Made by a program: the position numbers and the translations under genes
The notes under the pieces: generated by a model
The model's database searches: none
What the model saw: the letters and a program-made list of their open reading frames with translations, nothing else
Told to the model about the DNA's origin: nothing
In this document: positions 1-5,645 of the stretch, in pieces
Layout of the letters: every line of letters starts with the position of its first letter
Numbering within the stretch: position 1 is the stretch's first letter
DNA from: JAEUNX01 sp034004685
GTDB taxonomy: Bacteria > Pseudomonadota > Gammaproteobacteria > Burkholderiales > Rhodocyclaceae
Assembly: GCA_034004685.1 (NCBI GenBank)
Contig: JAVEWG010000064.1
Span: forward strand, 1 to 11,746
Length of the DNA stretch: 11,746 nt
Direction: 5' to 3'

Positions 1-1421
1 TAGGAGGCGAACAGGGGCGCCGACAGATCGATGCCCGGCATCACCTGCAGCCAAGTGGGGGTGAAGGAGACGCCGGCGGTGTAGAAGTCGTCGTCGGCGC
101 AACCCTTGATTTCCGCCAGGGTGTTGCAGGTGGCAGCGGTCCCCTTGGCCCGGTAGAGGCGCTCGTTCTTGGTCACCTTGTCCAGATGGCTCCAGCCCAG
201 CTCGCCAACCAGGGAAGCGCTGTTGAACAGGAAAGACTCGCCGAAGGTGGAAACCGCGTTCAGGACGCCATGCCAGGTGGTGCCCCGGGCGCCTTCCCAG
301 CGACCGGCGGGGCCGGCCGAGCTGGAGGTGACGCTGGTCAGGGCGCCGTTGCGGCGCTGGCTCAATTCAGCCGCGACGGAAACCCCGGCGATGTTCTTGG
401 CCAGGGAAACCCCCAGGATCTCCACGTCGGTGGCATAGACGGCGCGGGTATCGAAGCCCACGCCGTAAAGGGGCGGGACGAAATTGGGCTGGGCCGCCCA
501 GGCGCCCTTGTCGTCGAACTTGCGGTAATACACGCCCAGCGTGCCATCGAGCCAGGCGGGGCTCCACTTCAGGGCCAGGCCCACGTCGCCCTTGTCGCCC
601 TCCTGGGCCGGACCACGTCCGATATTGGGCCCTTCCATGATGATGTCGGCACCGGCGAAGAAGGTGCCACCCTCGGCCAGGCGATTGGGCTTCCAGTCGA
701 AGGTGTATTGACCCAGCATCGTCAGCTCGGTGGACAGGGGCAGCACGGCGGAGAACTGGGTCATCGGCAGAGCCGTTTCCTTGGCGGAGGCCCCGGGGTT
801 GGCGATGCTCTTGCGCCCATCGCTGGGGTTTTGGCCGTAGGCCACCGAGTTGGTGCTGCCGAACAGGCCCTCGCCCCACACCACCGCATGACGGCCCAGC
901 TTGATGTTGGCGGTACCCGCCTCGCCCACCGGCACGTTGAAGAACACGAAGGCATCCAGGAACTCCCCCGACGGACCCTGGTAATAGCGGGTCACATCGG
1001 AGGTGAATTCCTGGTTCTTGTAGCTCACCGCGGCGATGTTGGGATTCTTGGCCGACTTGCTGCCGTAAGCATCATCCACCCAGCCCGCCGCGCTGACCCG
1101 GGCGCCGACCATGCCCTTCCAGGTGATGTCGAATTCGCCCAGCAGATCGAGGCGATTAGTGATGACGTCGTGCTTGTCGAAGAGGAAGTCGCTCTCGTCG
1201 TAGTTCGGGTTGTTGGCCAGATCGGGATCCCGGTCCTTCATCCGGAAACCCAGGTTGTAGCGCACGGTGGTATCGAGGCGCACCGCGAAATCCGGGTTGC
1301 CGGTATCGACGATGAAAGCCTGCGCCGACCCCGCGATACCCATGGAAAAGCCGGCCCCGATCATCGCGGCCAGGATCCGGCGACGCGAAATGGGGACGCA
1401 ACAAACATGATGTTTGTTCAT
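1..1421 (-). CDS. DUF1302 family outer-membrane protein (partial, C-terminus outside window)
   Basis: The reading frame is open from the ATG at 1421 to the left edge, giving 473 codons with no stop. The N-terminus is a signal peptide: basic start, hydrophobic stretch from about residue 17, and an AQA cleavage site near residue 35, followed by FIVDTG. The mature part has alternating polar/aromatic segments typical of a beta-barrel (for example VRYNLGF, YYRKF, GRHAVVWGEGLFGS). The GRHAVVWGE segment and overall pattern match the DUF1302 family, whose full proteins are usually about 550-650 residues, so roughly 100 or more residues are missing here. DUF1302 proteins are often linked to steroid, terpenoid or other hydrophobic-compound degradation, commonly beside DUF1329 lipoproteins; their exact role is not settled. 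A strong ribosome site (AAGGAGGAG) precedes the ATG. It lies downstream of the ligase but has its own promoter block at 1539-1616. The signal contains SRRRIL, which resembles a Tat motif. Confidence 0.88.
   Translation of the reverse strand, partial: MNKHHVCCVPISRRRILAAMIGAGFSMGIAGSAQAFIVDTGNPDFAVRLDTTVRYNLGFRMKDRDPDLANNPNYDESDFLFDKHDVITNRLDLLGEFDITWKGMVGARVSAAGWVDDAYGSKSAKNPNIAAVSYKNQEFTSDVTRYYQGPSGEFLDAFVFFNVPVGEAGTANIKLGRHAVVWGEGLFGSTNSVAYGQNPSDGRKSIANPGASAKETALPMTQFSAVLPLSTELTMLGQYTFDWKPNRLAEGGTFFAGADIIMEGPNIGRGPAQEGDKGDVGLALKWSPAWLDGTLGVYYRKFDDKGAWAAQPNFVPPLYGVGFDTRAVYATDVEILGVSLAKNIAGVSVAAELSQRRNGALTSVTSSSAGPAGRWEGARGTTWHGVLNAVSTFGESFLFNSASLVGELGWSHLDKVTKNERLYRAKGTAATCNTLAEIKGCADDDFYTAGVSFTPTWLQVMPGIDLSAPLFAS
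1400..1418. repeat. Perfect 19-bp palindrome inside the first codons of the DUF1302 gene
   Basis: AACAAACATGATGTTTGTT has 9-bp arms around one central base. It covers codons 2-7, directly after the start codon. It could be an operator overlapping the start, or an mRNA hairpin affecting initiation. It is A/T-rich where the rest of the gene is GC-rich. Its role is unknown. Confidence 0.6.
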
Positions 1422-1538
1422 CAAGACAGTCTCCTCCTTGTGTTTTTGGCTCCTGTGCCGCAATCCCGCGACCAGACAGGCCTATTTTTTTGCCAAGACC
1501 CGCACCCCTCTCGGGGCACCAGGATCATTGGACTGGGC
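1422..1538 (-). other. Leader (5' untranslated) region of the DUF1302 gene
   Basis: If the promoter at 1541-1569 is used, transcription would start near 1534 and leave a leader of about 113 bases. It holds a small hairpin (CCCC TCTC GGGG, 1505-1516), a run of seven T on the plus strand near 1484-1490, and the ribosome site at about 1430-1438. No small open frame with a convincing start is seen, and no riboswitch class is recognised. Confidence 0.4.
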
Positions 1539-1540
1539 CC

Positions 1541-1569
1541 ACTATCCTGTTGACGCGCATCAAGAGCAA
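1541..1569 (-). promoter_or_regulatory. Predicted sigma70-type promoter of the DUF1302 gene
   Basis: On the minus strand, -35 TTGCTC (1564-1569), a 17-base spacer and -10 GATAGT (1541-1546). Alone these are mediocre boxes. The support comes from an equally spaced copy upstream of the ligase gene (TTGTCC, 17 bases, GATAGT at 3580-3608), where the boxes are conserved while much of the spacer is not. Weak boxes together with an upstream inverted repeat suggest an activator-dependent promoter. Confidence 0.6.
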
Positions 1570-1578
1570 TAGACAGGG

Positions 1579-1597
1579 ACTAAAAACATTGTTTAGC
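1579..1597. promoter_or_regulatory. Inverted-repeat operator, copy 1 (CTAAA-N7-TTTAG)
   Basis: On the plus strand ACTAAAAACATTGTTTAGC contains CTAAA and TTTAG arms separated by 7 bases. It lies 9 bases upstream of the -35 box of the DUF1302 promoter, centred near -54 from the predicted start. The same element with stronger symmetry lies at 3618-3636 at identical spacing. The position fits an activator site. The protein that binds is not identified in this window; the MarR regulator is one candidate but is not adjacent. Confidence 0.6.
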
Positions 1598-1616
1598 AAA
1601 AGTCATGGAATCCGGC

Positions 1617-1807
1617 CTGGACGACTTCCTGCGACGATCCGCCGGCGCGGGCTCAAGCCGGCCCAACCCCCTCGTGGCAGGCACCGCCTGCGCCCATGGC
1701 GAGCACGCCGGGCCGTGCGTCCGGCATCACCGGCAACGGCTTGAAACGCTATGCAAATTGCGGCGCGGGCCGGCAACCCCGCCGGCGGGGCGGGAGGGCG
1801 CACGCCC
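1617..1807. repeat. Hairpin-rich non-coding stretch separating shared promoter elements
   Basis: This stretch between the ligase stop and the DUF1302 promoter block contains several perfect or near-perfect inverted repeats: a REP-like GGGCT-CA-AGCC core within 1641-1664, GCAGGC-ACC-GCCTGC at 1677-1691, and CCCCGCCGGCGGGG at 1777-1790. The last may weakly terminate ligase transcription but has no T tract. In the other copy of the promoter module the flanking elements are only 16 bases apart, so most of this stretch looks inserted or expanded. No open frame with gene-like composition is seen. Confidence 0.4.
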
Positions 1808-1823
1808 AGGGTCGGTTGACCTT
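1808..1823. promoter_or_regulatory. GGTCGGTTGACC palindrome, copy 1
   Basis: The plus-strand sequence AGGGTCGGTTGACCTT has arms GGTC and GACC around four bases. It lies about 35 bases past the ligase stop codon. A 15-base identical string (GGTCGGTTGACCTTG) recurs at 3674-3688 with better symmetry. Each copy is on the distal side of one of the two shared promoter blocks. It is a possible distal operator; its function is inferred only from the repetition. Confidence 0.4.
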
Positions 1824-1858
1824 GAATTCGGGGCGGGTGATTCCAATGTCGAAAGCCC

Positions 1859-3460
1859 CTAATCCAGGGCCGCCGCCATTTTCCTCAGCTCCGGCTTGGC
1901 AATCTTGCCGGCGATGGCGAGCTTGGGGAGGGCCGCCAGGAAGTACACCCGGCGGGGCACCTTGAAGCGGGACAGGCGCTCGCCGCACAGGGCCAGCACC
2001 GTTTCCCGCAGCGCCCCTTCCTGGGGCGCCCCCTCCCCCCGCACCACGAAAGCCACCGCCACCTCGAAGAGGGCCGGATCGGGCTTGGCCACCACCGCCA
2101 CCTCGCCCACCCCGGGGACACTGGCGATGAGCCGCTCGATTTCCAGGGCAGAGACGTTTTCGCCTCCCACCTTGAGCCGGTCAGCGCCCCGGTCCTGGTA
2201 ATAGAAATCTCCATCCTCTCCCAGGCGCACGATATCCCCGGTGCGGAACCAGCCATCTTCGGTAAACGCCTTGGCATTGGCCTCATCGTTGCGGAAATAG
2301 CCGCTGAAGATGCGCACGCCCCGGGTCGCCCGCACCAGCAGTTCGCCAATCTCGCCAAAGCCGCAGGGCCGACCGCTGTCCTGGTCCACCGCCATGACCT
2401 GGTAGCCGGGGGTCGGCCGGCCCAGGGTGTTGGGGGCCCAGATATCGGAGAAACCGGTGGTCAGCACCGGTGCCACCAGCTCGCTCATCCCGTAGCAGCC
2501 CATCAGGCGGGCGCCACAGCTGCGGGCAAAGGCCTCGGCGTAGTCCCCGGAGCCGGTAAACACCTTCAGACGCAGCTGGTCCAGGGGCGGCCGGGGGCCC
2601 ACGCCATTGACCAGCAAGGGCATCACGGCGGAGTGGGTGACCCCATGCTTGGCGACCACCTCCCAGTAGCGGGTGACGGTGAAGCGTGGCAGCAGCAGGA
2701 AGGCACCCCCCGCCCCCAGGGCCACCGCGATGGTCCAGGTCTGGGCGTTCAGGTGGTAGAAGGGCATCTGGGCCAGATGCACGTCCTCCGGCTTGAAATC
2801 GAACTGGAGCGGCAGCAGGCGCGCCGCCCACAGGATATTGGCGTGGGTATGGACCACCGCCTTGGGCCGGCTGGTGGTCCCGGAGGTAAACACGATGCCG
2901 ATGGGCAGGAGGGGGTCGGGCTTGCGCCGGGGTGCCTGCGCCGGGTCGCCGTACAAGGCCTCGAAGGTGGCCTGGCCATGGTCGGCATCGGCCGGAGCGG
3001 GGGGATCGCCGGCATCGTTGTCGGTCACCGCGATCCAGGCCAGCCGGCTGGCGTGGGCCTTGAGCAGGTGGGCGTAGCGGGGCTGGGTGATGGCCGCCAC
3101 CGGCTCGGCCTGCTCGATGAAATAGTCCAGTTCCGTCTGGGTGCTGTGGGTGCCGGTGGTCACGGCGGTGGCGCCGACCACCGCGCTGGCATACCAGGCG
3201 ATCACCATTTCCGGACTGTTGTCGCCATGGATCAGAAGCCGGTCTCCCACTCCCACACCCCGGCCGGCCAGCCCGGCGGCCACCGCCTGGACCTCCCGCC
3301 AGAAGGCGCCGTAGGTCCAGGTCCGGTCCCGACCGGACCCCGGCTCCCAGATCATGAAGGGGTGGTTGCCCCGCCCCTGGGCCGTGCGGGCCAGTAAGGC
3401 AGGAATGTCCTGGCCGCCAAATTCATAGCGGGCGGCCAGTTCCAGATCGGTGTGGGGCAT
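1859..3460 (-). CDS. AMP-forming acyl-CoA ligase (ANL superfamily)
   Basis: It would activate a carboxylic acid as an acyl-adenylate and transfer it to coenzyme A in the cytosol. Numbering from the upstream ATG at 3469: the phosphate-binding signature TSGTTSRPK is at 195-203, the aromatic/adenine motif YGMSE at 326-330, the hinge region TGD at 410-412 followed by RLKVGGENVS at 431-440, and the C-terminal catalytic lysine in GKI (Lys522). Length (533-536 residues) is normal for the family. I prefer the ATG at 3460 because GAGG lies 9 bases before it; the ATG at 3469 abuts that GAGG. The acid substrate cannot be deduced; the general look is of medium-chain, carnitine- or steroid-type ligases. 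The gene follows the MFS gene but has its own promoter at 3580-3608, shared in design with the downstream DUF1302 promoter. All catalytic motifs look intact. Confidence 0.93.
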   Translation of the reverse strand: MPHTDLELAARYEFGGQDIPALLARTAQGRGNHPFMIWEPGSGRDRTWTYGAFWREVQAVAAGLAGRGVGVGDRLLIHGDNSPEMVIAWYASAVVGATAVTTGTHSTQTELDYFIEQAEPVAAITQPRYAHLLKAHASRLAWIAVTDNDAGDPPAPADADHGQATFEALYGDPAQAPRRKPDPLLPIGIVFTSGTTSRPKAVVHTHANILWAARLLPLQFDFKPEDVHLAQMPFYHLNAQTWTIAVALGAGGAFLLLPRFTVTRYWEVVAKHGVTHSAVMPLLVNGVGPRPPLDQLRLKVFTGSGDYAEAFARSCGARLMGCYGMSELVAPVLTTGFSDIWAPNTLGRPTPGYQVMAVDQDSGRPCGFGEIGELLVRATRGVRIFSGYFRNDEANAKAFTEDGWFRTGDIVRLGEDGDFYYQDRGADRLKVGGENVSALEIERLIASVPGVGEVAVVAKPDPALFEVAVAFVVRGEGAPQEGALRETVLALCGERLSRFKVPRRVYFLAALPKLAIAGKIAKPELRKMAAALD

Positions 3461-3469
3461 TGCGGTCAT

Positions 3470-3473
3470 CCTC
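3470..3473 (-). promoter_or_regulatory. Ribosome binding site deciding the ligase start
   Basis: GAGG on the minus strand is 9 bases from the ATG at 3460 but directly touches the ATG at 3469. Spacing therefore favours the internal ATG, giving a protein starting MPHTDLEL. Confidence 0.5.
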
Positions 3474-3577
3474 GTTCGGAAGTTGGCGCTTCAGCAGCCT
3501 GTCGCGCCGTTGTGCCATCGGGGCCGTTGCCGGACGGGTTTGCCACGCCATCGGCGCCACGGTCACGGGACGGACAA
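3474..3577 (-). other. Leader region of the acyl-CoA ligase gene
   Basis: About 104 bases lie between the predicted promoter and the ligase start, similar in length to the DUF1302 leader but not similar in sequence. A partial direct repeat (CCGATGGC on the minus strand, twice about 30 bases apart) is visible. No small gene or riboswitch is recognised. Confidence 0.35.
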
Positions 3578-3579
3578 CC

Positions 3580-3608
3580 ACTATCCCGTTGCCGCCGGCC
3601 CGGGACAA
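3580..3608 (-). promoter_or_regulatory. Predicted sigma70-type promoter of the acyl-CoA ligase gene
   Basis: On the minus strand, -35 TTGTCC (3603-3608), 17-base spacer and -10 GATAGT (3580-3585). Boxes, spacing and the upstream operator match those before the DUF1302 gene at the same offsets. The promoter sits just beyond the MFS stop codon at 3663, so ligase transcription can be independent of the MFS gene. Confidence 0.62.
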
Positions 3609-3617
3609 TAGACTCTG

Positions 3618-3636
3618 GCTAAAGATTCTCTTTAGC
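3618..3636. promoter_or_regulatory. Inverted-repeat operator, copy 2 (GCTAAAGA-N3-TCTTTAGC)
   Basis: GCTAAAGATTCTCTTTAGC is a perfect 19-bp palindrome with 8-bp arms and a 3-base centre. It lies 9 bases upstream of the -35 box, exactly as in copy 1 at 1579-1597. The TTTAGCAAAA edge is conserved in both copies. It is likely the site of a dimeric activator that controls both the ligase and DUF1302 genes. Confidence 0.65.
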
Positions 3637-3662
3637 AAAAACCCGGGAATCCGGCGCCCGGA

Positions 3663-4946
3663 TCAAACCCGAAGGTCGGTTGACCTTGGCCGGGGCGGCC
3701 CCACCCAGGGCAGCATCAAGCCGGCCAGCAGGCAGAGGGCGGCGGTGGGGTAGAACGCCCAGGCGTAGCTGCCGAAGTGGTCGAACACCACGCCCGCCAG
3801 CAGCGACCCGATGGCCGCCGCCAGGGTGCCCAGCAGCAGCATGATGCCCATCAAGGAAGCGTAGGCGGCCCGGCCGAAGTAGTTGACCAGCAAGGTGACC
3901 ATGCACGGATAGGCGGCCGAATCCCCGACCCCCAGGAGGAAGGCCGCGCCGTACAGGGCCGGAGCACTGGTGGCCGTCACCGCCAGGGCCATGCCGGCAG
4001 CCATCAGCCCCATGGCGCCGCCCCAGATGAAGCGCGGCTCCACCCGGTCCCCCAGGGTCCCCACCACCAGCTTGCCGGCAAACCCCGCCAGGGGCAGGAA
4101 AGCCAGGAACAGGGCGGCCCGGCCCGGGTCATGGCCGAGATCCCTGAAATGGACCACCCCATGGCCGGCCATCATGCCGAAGGTGGCCAGGGCCCACACG
4201 GTGGCCAAGGCCACCAGCCACCAGCAGGGGTGGCCCAGGGCCTCCCGCACTGGCCAGTCCACGGTGGTCCGATAAATCCCCTGGCGCTCCCCGGCCTCCC
4301 GTTGCGGCTGGCTGGCGGGGGGCGCTTCCGGGGCCCCATCCGGAGCCGGGCTCGAATCGGCCGGGGGGTCGGTGACGAACAAGGCCGCCAGGGCGGCGGC
4401 AAGCAGGCAGGCCACGGCCAGAGCCAGCCAACCCGCCCGCCAGTTGCCGCCGAAGGCGCCAATCACCGCTTCGAACAACGGGGCGGCGATGAAGCCCCCC
4501 AGGGCCGTACCGCTCAGCATCACGGTGATGGCCAGGGCCAGGCGCCGCCTGAACCAGTGGGCCACCAGGGTTTCAGCAGGCAGCAGCCCCCCCAGGGCGG
4601 CGCCGACGCCCAGTACCAGGCCATAGGCGATCAAGACCCCGATCATGTCCTTGACCCAAAGCCCCATCCCCAGAGCGCCGCAAGCCGCCAGCAAGGAGCC
4701 CGCCAGCAAGCTGCGCCGGACGCCCCAGCGGGTGACCGACAGTCCCACCAGGGGCAGCGCCAGTCCCAGGGACAAGCCGTAAGCGCCGAAGGCCAGCCCC
4801 AGGGACTTGCGGTCCAGATCCAGGGCGGCGGCCATATGGCTGTTCATGATGCTGCCACCGAAATAGGTGAAGCCCGTGTTGATGGCGGTGATGAGGCACA
4901 GGGTAGCCACCAGCGGCCATGGGGACAAACCCATCCGAGCGTTCAT
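3663..4946 (-). CDS. MFS transporter (about 12 membrane segments)
   Basis: This is a 427-residue, very hydrophobic protein of the major facilitator superfamily, probably moving a small organic solute across the inner membrane. The family signature between segments 2 and 3 appears as GLSVTRWGVRRSLLAG (residues 68-83). The half-repeat in the C-terminal bundle is GTLGDRVEPRFIWGG (297-310). A Pro/Ala/Ser-rich cytoplasmic loop at about 193-235 separates the two six-helix halves. Length is normal. The start at 4946 is weakly supported, with a G-rich stretch about 6 bases upstream; Met5 is an alternative. It precedes the ligase gene by about 200 bases and could import the acid that the ligase activates, but the substrate is unknown. 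A palindrome at 4973-4986 lies just upstream. The last codons carry the second GGTCGGTTGACC palindrome. Confidence 0.9.
   Translation of the reverse strand: MNARMGLSPWPLVATLCLITAINTGFTYFGGSIMNSHMAAALDLDRKSLGLAFGAYGLSLGLALPLVGLSVTRWGVRRSLLAGSLLAACGALGMGLWVKDMIGVLIAYGLVLGVGAALGGLLPAETLVAHWFRRRLALAITVMLSGTALGGFIAAPLFEAVIGAFGGNWRAGWLALAVACLLAAALAALFVTDPPADSSPAPDGAPEAPPASQPQREAGERQGIYRTTVDWPVREALGHPCWWLVALATVWALATFGMMAGHGVVHFRDLGHDPGRAALFLAFLPLAGFAGKLVVGTLGDRVEPRFIWGGAMGLMAAGMALAVTATSAPALYGAAFLLGVGDSAAYPCMVTLLVNYFGRAAYASLMGIMLLLGTLAAAIGSLLAGVVFDHFGSYAWAFYPTAALCLLAGLMLPWVGPPRPRSTDLRV
3672..3687. promoter_or_regulatory. AAGGTC-N4-GACCTT palindrome, copy 2
   Basis: AAGGTCGGTTGACCTT is a perfect palindrome with 6-bp arms and a 4-base centre. 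It lies within the final codons of the MFS gene, 16 bases beyond the conserved ligase promoter block. The same core recurs at 1808-1823 near the other promoter block. The coding overlap means codon constraint could explain this copy by itself, but not the recurrence in non-coding DNA. Confidence 0.42.
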
Positions 4947-4972
4947 TCCTGGCCCCCAGGAACCGTGGAACC

Positions 4973-4986
4973 GGACCGATTGGTCC
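4973..4986. promoter_or_regulatory. GGACC-GATT-GGTCC palindrome upstream of the MFS gene
   Basis: Perfect 5-bp arms around four bases, ending 27 bases before the MFS start codon. The place suits a repressor site or a leader hairpin. The arms resemble but do not match the GGTC/GACC element seen twice elsewhere. Short arms in GC-rich DNA make chance plausible. Confidence 0.3.
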
Positions 4987-5004
4987 AGGACTTCTGCAAT
5001 GCAA

Positions 5005-5088
5005 GGCGGCTTTCAGCCCGCCACGGACTGCCGAAGAACCCAATGCCACCAGGGGTGCGCTTGCGCACCAGGCGGGCTGAAGCCCGCC
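5005..5088. repeat. REP/BIME-like pair of inverted palindromes
   Basis: Two 18-base units lie in opposite orientation: GGCGGCTTTCAGCCCGCC (5005-5022) and GGCGGGCTGAAGCCCGCC (5071-5088). The second is a perfect palindrome around GA. Between them is another perfect hairpin, GGTGCGC-TT-GCGCACC (5054-5069). Paired, inverted GGCGGGCTGAAGCC-type units are the usual look of bacterial REP/BIME elements, which occur many times per genome and are mobilised by RAYT transposases. It occupies the 206-base gap between the PilZ and MFS genes, which has no other gene. Confidence 0.6.
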
Positions 5089-5152
5089 CGACGTCCGCCC
5101 GACGGGGGCGTTCGGGCTCGACGCGATCCCCCGCGGTCGATGGGAGCACGCC

Positions 5153-5455
5153 CTAAGCCAGCACCTGGACGATGGCCACCCCGAGCTCATAGCGCCCCAC
5201 CCCGGCCTGGTGGCAGCGCTTGACCTGCACCTTGGCCTTCAGGGCCGGCGTGCGGGAACCCTGGGGCGGCATGATCTCCACCTCCAGCACCTCTCCAGCC
5301 CCCGGCACATAGGCGGTCACCAGGGTCATCCCGCCCACCGAGAGCTCCAGGCACTGGGCCATCACCGGCTGCCCCACCCGGGGGCGCAGCAGGGCTGGGC
5401 AGCCTAGGGGAATGCGGCGGTCGAGTCGGCGCTCCTGGGGATTGCGGGCGGTCAT
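5153..5455 (-). CDS. Small PilZ-domain protein (probable c-di-GMP receptor)
   Basis: This 100-residue protein is almost entirely one PilZ domain. PilZ domains bind cyclic di-GMP through an N-terminal RxxxR and a downstream (D/N)xSxxG. Here ERRLDRR (residues 8-14) supplies RxxxR and ELSVGG (37-42) supplies the second motif, with Glu instead of the usual Asp/Asn. The ATG at 5455 is chosen because GAGGA lies 5 bases upstream (5461-5465) and the protein then starts shortly before RxxxR as in the family. A longer frame upstream to 5641 would run across the phoX terminator and is unlikely. Stand-alone PilZ proteins usually act on pili, motility, exopolysaccharide or transcription; the target is not visible here. 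No partner motility genes are nearby. Confidence 0.82.
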   Translation of the reverse strand: MTARNPQERRLDRRIPLGCPALLRPRVGQPVMAQCLELSVGGMTLVTAYVPGAGEVLEVEIMPPQGSRTPALKAKVQVKRCHQAGVGRYELGVAIVQVLA

Positions 5456-5460
5456 GGGTT

Positions 5461-5465
5461 TCCTC
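5461..5465 (-). promoter_or_regulatory. Ribosome binding site deciding the PilZ start
   Basis: GAGGA on the minus strand, 5 bases before the ATG at 5455. It supports the short 100-residue protein over the in-frame upstream start at 5641. Confidence 0.6.
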
Positions 5466-5581
5466 GGGTTCAGCAGGGTCGGAATGGTATCGGCCGGCAC
5501 CGTGAAATCTTGAAGGAAATCCCCGTCCTCGCCCCCAATGGGCTCGGACCACGACCAGGGGTGGATGGGAGCTCGCCCCAG

Positions 5582-5605
5582 AAAAAAACCCGGCCGGGGC
5601 CGGGT
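5582..5605 (-). terminator. Intrinsic terminator of the PhoX-family gene
   Basis: Read on the minus strand, an 8-bp perfect stem (ACCCGGCC with GGCCGGGT, two-base centre) is followed at once by seven T residues. It lies about 40 bases past the PhoX stop codon at 5646. It separates the PhoX unit from the PilZ gene, which therefore needs its own promoter. Confidence 0.88.
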
Positions 5606-5645
5606 CAAGCGTCCGCCCCGGGCAGGGGGCGCAACACGCAAGGAA

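Noticed and set aside
1777..1790. Intrinsic terminator for the ligase gene at CCCCGCCGGCGGGG
   Set aside because: A strong stem but no following T tract on the minus strand; described only as a hairpin.
186..5156. Long plus-strand open frames (for example 186-1553 and 3777-5156)
   Set aside because: They lie opposite clearly real minus-strand genes; their translations are low-complexity G/A/P/Q/H-rich and lack domains or ribosome sites. They arise from GC-rich third codon positions.
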